From positions 124,001-188,000 of the forward strand of contig RAYM01000013.1 in assembly GCA_003611805.1 (NCBI GenBank): a stretch of 64,000 nt of DNA, written 5' to 3'. How positions within the stretch are numbered: the first letter of the stretch is position 1; every line of letters starts with the position of its first letter. This document shows positions 61,328-64,000 of this stretch, one piece after another. Below the pieces are notes generated by a model. It made no database searches, was not told where the DNA came from, and was given only the letters and a program-made list of their open reading frames with translations. The position numbers and the translations under genes are program-made. This stretch comes from a bacterium 1xD42-87. Its GTDB lineage: Bacteria > Bacillota > Clostridia > Lachnospirales > Lachnospiraceae.

Positions 61328-61367
61328 AGAGCGGTGTGCTGAGGTATGCCGCTCTCTTTGATTTTTT
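61328..61367 (+). terminator. terminator of the rplKA operon
   Basis: AGAGCGG/CCGCTCT stem (61328-61334 with 61349-61355) then CTTTGATTTTTT. It overlaps the 3' end of the convergent kinase gene by two bases. Confidence 0.8.
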
Positions 61368-62658
61368 ATTCCTGGGTCAACGGCAGGGTCACGAGAAACA
61401 GCGCGCCGCCCCCTGGTGCGTCGGAGACGGTGAGCGTCCCCCTGTGCGAGGCGGCAATCTCTTTCGCCACCGCGAGCCCCAGACCGTGGTGCCCTTTTTC
61501 ATTTCCGGCGTTGGGGGAATTGGATTTGACGCGGTAGAAACGGTCGAAAATTTTCTCCTTCTCTTCGTCGGGAATGCCGCCGCCGTTGTCCTGTACGCCG
61601 ATTGCAATTTCTTTTTCGTAAGAGCCCTCGGCGATAAAGAGGAGCACCGTGCTCCCGCCGGGCGTGTAAGACAGGGCGTTATGGAGGAGAATATGACACA
61701 CTTGTCGTATTCTGCCGGAATCGCAGGGGCAAAGCGGCAGCTCTGATTCCGGCAGACGGATGGAGAGCAGGTGCCCGTTGTCGGCGGCGAGCGGAAGGAA
61801 GTTTTCGTAGGTTTCGAGGAGAAGCGTCTGCAAATCCGTCTCTTCGATGCCAAGAACCAGCCCGTGGCTGTCCGCGCGGGAGAGGGTGAGGAGCTGCTCG
61901 AGCATGTCGGACATCTGCGCGCCCTCCCTTGCAATCACTTGAAAAAAGGACTTTTGTTCTGCGGGGGACGCCTTTTCACAGGCGGAGGCGTTGGAGAGGA
62001 TGACGGCAAGCGGTGTGCGCAGTTCGTGGGAAACGCTGGAGATAAAGCGGTTCTGGCTTTCTTGGGAAGCGAGCAGAGGCTGCAAAAGCCGTCCCGTAAA
62101 ATACCAGCAGAAGAGAGCGAGGAGGCAGAGGGAGACAAGAAACAGGGCAAGGTAGAGAAGCAGGCTGCTTCCGACACGGGCGTAAAGTGGCTTTAGCGAC
62201 TGTAAAAAAAGGATTTGCAGGATGCTGTCATTTTTTACAAGCTGCTTTTGATAGCAGAGAACTTCGGGCAGGATGCCGTGTCTGCCGATCGAGACGCCGT
62301 TCGTTTTTTCCTGCGGCTGCAGGGTGTGCCCGGCGGTCGGCTCGGAGAGATAGTGGGCGTATTCGGGGAGGATCCGGCTGGCGTGGTCGCTGTTGTGGAA
62401 CAGCTCTGTTCCATTGTCCCACAGGTAGATGCGAAATCCCGCGTTTTCTTCGTGCGCGGCAAGCCAGCGGGAGGTGAGTACCGTCTGCTCGCTGATGGAT
62501 TCGGACACGGTGTAGGATTGGCTCGTAAAGGAGGATAACTGCAGGGAAAACTGCTGTCTCGCGGAAAAATAAAAACAGACGCCGAGCAGTACAGCCAGCA
62601 GAACGGATAGAACCGTAGTGAAAAGTTTGGTCAGCCGAAGCCGTACATCCTGATACAT
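61366..62658 (-). CDS. membrane sensor histidine kinase
   Basis: 430 residues. TM1 (LFTTVLSVLLAVLLGVCFYF), extracytoplasmic loop (about 35-165), TM2 (LLLYLALFLVSLCLLALFCW), then HisKA with FISSVSHELRTPLAVILSNA and the ATPase with HILLHNALSY, DNGGGIPDEEKEKIFDRFYR and GHHGLGLAVAKEI. Ten bases after the regulator gene. GAGGAG precedes the ATG at 62658; the frame extends upstream to 62730 without a site. Confidence 0.93.
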   Translation of the reverse strand: MYQDVRLRLTKLFTTVLSVLLAVLLGVCFYFSARQQFSLQLSSFTSQSYTVSESISEQTVLTSRWLAAHEENAGFRIYLWDNGTELFHNSDHASRILPEYAHYLSEPTAGHTLQPQEKTNGVSIGRHGILPEVLCYQKQLVKNDSILQILFLQSLKPLYARVGSSLLLYLALFLVSLCLLALFCWYFTGRLLQPLLASQESQNRFISSVSHELRTPLAVILSNASACEKASPAEQKSFFQVIAREGAQMSDMLEQLLTLSRADSHGLVLGIEETDLQTLLLETYENFLPLAADNGHLLSIRLPESELPLCPCDSGRIRQVCHILLHNALSYTPGGSTVLLFIAEGSYEKEIAIGVQDNGGGIPDEEKEKIFDRFYRVKSNSPNAGNEKGHHGLGLAVAKEIAASHRGTLTVSDAPGGGALFLVTLPLTQE

Positions 62659-62668
62659 AAAAACTCCT

Positions 62669-63349
62669 CTATTCTTTGTCGTTGTATTCCAGACGATAAC
62701 CGTGTCCGCGCCGGTTGACGATAGCGACATGGCTGTCTAAGGTTTTCAGGCGTTTGCGCAGGAAGTAGATATAGTTGTCCAGATTGCTGCTTTCCACGGA
62801 GGTGTCCAGCCCCCATACTTTGTGCAGCAGCACGGTGCGGTCGGCTGTCTTGCCGTCTGCTTGCAGAAGCTGGCGCATCAGTTCGCTCTCTGTCTGGGAG
62901 AGCGCGCATTTTTTATCTCCGCAGAGGAGGCTGTTCTCCGTGCTGTCCAGAGAGAGGTCGCCGAAGGTAAGGGCACTTCCTTCAAAAGCGTTTTTGCGGC
63001 GGAACAGAGAGGCGATTCTGGCGGTGAGCTCCGAGTAGGCGAAGGGCTTTACCAGATAGTCGTCCGCGCCCGCGTTGAGCCCCGTCACTCTGTCGTTCAC
63101 TTCGCCGAGGGCGGAGAGGATGATGACGGGGGTGAGATTTCCGGCTGCGCGCATGCCTCGCAGAATGTGCAGTCCGTCCTCGCCAGGCAGCATACAGTCC
63201 AACAGGATCAGGTCGTAGATACCCTGTCTGATATAGAGAACAGCCTCACCGCCGTCGTGGCAGCAGTCCACGCGGTGTCCTTCCTGCTGTAACTGCCATG
63301 ATACGGCGTGGCATAAGTCTTTGTCGTCTTCGATAATCAGAATATTCAT
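62669..63349 (-). CDS. OmpR/PhoB-family response regulator
   Basis: 226 residues: receiver with acidic pair IIEDDKDL, acceptor Asp in LILLDCMLPGEDG and Lys in VKPFAYSEL; winged-helix DNA-binding domain at the C terminus (LSQTESELMRQLLQADGKT; SSNLDNYIYFLRKRLKTL). GAGGAACG lies upstream of the ATG at 63349; seven earlier codons are open but lack a site. Likely activates the divergent lipoprotein through the repeats at 63431. Confidence 0.94.
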   Translation of the reverse strand: MNILIIEDDKDLCHAVSWQLQQEGHRVDCCHDGGEAVLYIRQGIYDLILLDCMLPGEDGLHILRGMRAAGNLTPVIILSALGEVNDRVTGLNAGADDYLVKPFAYSELTARIASLFRRKNAFEGSALTFGDLSLDSTENSLLCGDKKCALSQTESELMRQLLQADGKTADRTVLLHKVWGLDTSVESSNLDNYIYFLRKRLKTLDSHVAIVNRRGHGYRLEYNDKE

Positions 63350-63430
63350 TTCGCGTTCCTCTTTTTGCAATGCTTTCGTGAACAGTTTACCACATTTATT
63401 CTTTAAATAAATTCTAAAATTCGAGATTTC

Positions 63431-63475
63431 TTAGAAACTGCTTAGAAGATATTTAGAAGGAAATTTTATTATAAT
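63431..63475 (+). promoter_or_regulatory. triple TTAGAA repeats with TATAAT ahead of a lipoprotein gene
   Basis: TTAGAA at 63431, 63442 and 63453, exactly 11 bases apart, then TATAAT (63470-63475). The place of the -35 box (63447-63452) reads AGATAT. Direct repeats of one helical turn are the mark of OmpR/PhoB-type activator sites. Confidence 0.65.
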
Positions 63476-63556
63476 ACAATTAAGTGATGCGAAACGTATT
63501 TAAGGGTGTTGATGCGTTTTGCAATGACAGGGAAGATAACGATACGGGGGCGGCAT

Positions 63557-64000
63557 ATGAAGAAAAAAGTACGTGTACTGTTATTTATAATGGTCTGTGT
63601 TATGTGCGCGGCGTTCTCCGGCTGCGGCGGCAGTCAGGAGGAAGAAATTCCTATGGGACGCTATGCGGACAGGGAGGTGAAGCTGCCGCCGGGGACTTTT
63701 GACTATATGCATCCGTGCCCGGACGGGAGTTACTATCTGTACGGTCTGGATACGGAGCTGACCTATGTGGACGCGCAGGGCGGGAGTAAGGCAAAAGACA
63801 GGGGCTGGGAGAAGAATGCCAACATCCATGTCAAGTACGAGGTGGGGGTTGCGGATAACGGGGCGGCTGTCTTTGCCTACGCGCCCAGATTCTGGAATGA
63901 TGAGGAATTGGAGGCGCGGTGGCTTTCCGGGGACATTTGCTATCTGTATTTTTATGTGGATGAAAAAGGAGAAAAACATGCGCTGGAACCGCATGGTGAG
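63557..64000 (+). CDS. lipoprotein of unknown function (runs off the window)
   Basis: The first 148 codons are visible with no stop. Signal peptide MKKKVRVLLFIMVCVMCAAF with lipobox FSGCG (Cys at about 23), then an acidic start (SQEEEIPMGRYADREV) and aromatic-rich strands (YMHPCPDGSYYLYGL; ICYLYFYVDEKGEK), which suggests a beta-rich, possibly propeller-like, exported domain. It is divergent from a two-component system and carries OmpR-type repeats in its promoter. Family not recognised. Confidence 0.8.
   Translation, partial: MKKKVRVLLFIMVCVMCAAFSGCGGSQEEEIPMGRYADREVKLPPGTFDYMHPCPDGSYYLYGLDTELTYVDAQGGSKAKDRGWEKNANIHVKYEVGVADNGAAVFAYAPRFWNDEELEARWLSGDICYLYFYVDEKGEKHALEPHGE

Overview
This 64 kb window looks like one contiguous piece of a chromosome from an anaerobic Firmicute, most likely a member of the Lachnospiraceae (Clostridia). 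Reasons: strong AGGAGG-type ribosome binding sites, tRNA genes without an encoded CCA, roughly balanced GC, GH94 cellobiose phosphorylase with its own LacI-type regulator, a pyrophosphate-type phosphofructokinase, DegV, DUF1700 and YtrA-type GntR proteins, and a lysyl-tRNA synthetase carrying a C-terminal HD domain. I saw no rRNA operon, insertion sequence, prophage, CRISPR array or plasmid function. The assignment to a family is inference; no species is claimed.

Layout. 1-5.5 kb: greA, a lysS-HD fusion, a decayed region and a membrane diguanylate cyclase. 5.8-16.8 kb: one long signalling operon with two response regulators carrying HD-GYP domains, an Hpt protein, a hybrid-less sensor kinase, cheR, cheB, a CheY-like receiver, cheA, cheW and a chemoreceptor, closed by a clear terminator. 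17-25 kb: tRNA-Arg, a GntR/ABC efflux module, small membrane proteins, a 51-residue ORF divergent from an ECF sigma factor, a truncated MBOAT gene, a pyridoxal-kinase family gene and a MerR regulator. 25-33.7 kb: cellobiose phosphorylase with divergent LacI regulator, a DUF1700 protein, an Asn-rich micro-protein, an rRNA methyltransferase, a catalytically dead amidase-fold protein, rdgB and a YfcE-like phosphodiesterase. 33.7-36.2 kb: a six-tRNA operon (Pro, Gly, Arg, His, Gln, Lys), a MATE exporter and tRNA-Leu. 36.3-45.4 kb: a sugar-binding lipoprotein paired with a chemoreceptor, a membrane lipase, a second MATE exporter, a cation exchanger under a yybP-ykoY-type manganese riboswitch, and an AgrC/AgrA-like two-component system. 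45.5-57.3 kb: DegV, pfp, a LacI regulator with glycogen phosphorylase, two tandem TPR glycosyltransferases, a small XRE regulator, UDP-galactopyranose mutase and a biotin-dependent carboxyltransferase. 57.4-64 kb: a lone FliD-like protein, rpmG-secE-nusG-rplK-rplA, and an OmpR-type two-component system divergent from a lipoprotein that runs off the window.

How it works together. Carbon is stored and mobilised through phosphorolysis (cellobiose phosphorylase, glycogen phosphorylase, PPi-type PFK), which saves ATP. Motility or surface behaviour is steered by the che operon, in which chemotaxis genes are interleaved with c-di-GMP hydrolases of the HD-GYP class, and by a second receptor coupled to a sugar-binding lipoprotein. 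The most interesting non-coding signals are the riboswitch upstream of the exchanger, a family of multi-branched hairpin elements placed directly after stop codons (45.4, 47.9, 54.4 kb, with related structures at 52.6 and 60.0 kb), tandem operator repeats in front of two regulated promoters without a good -35 box, and a partial duplication of the tRNA-Lys 3' end.
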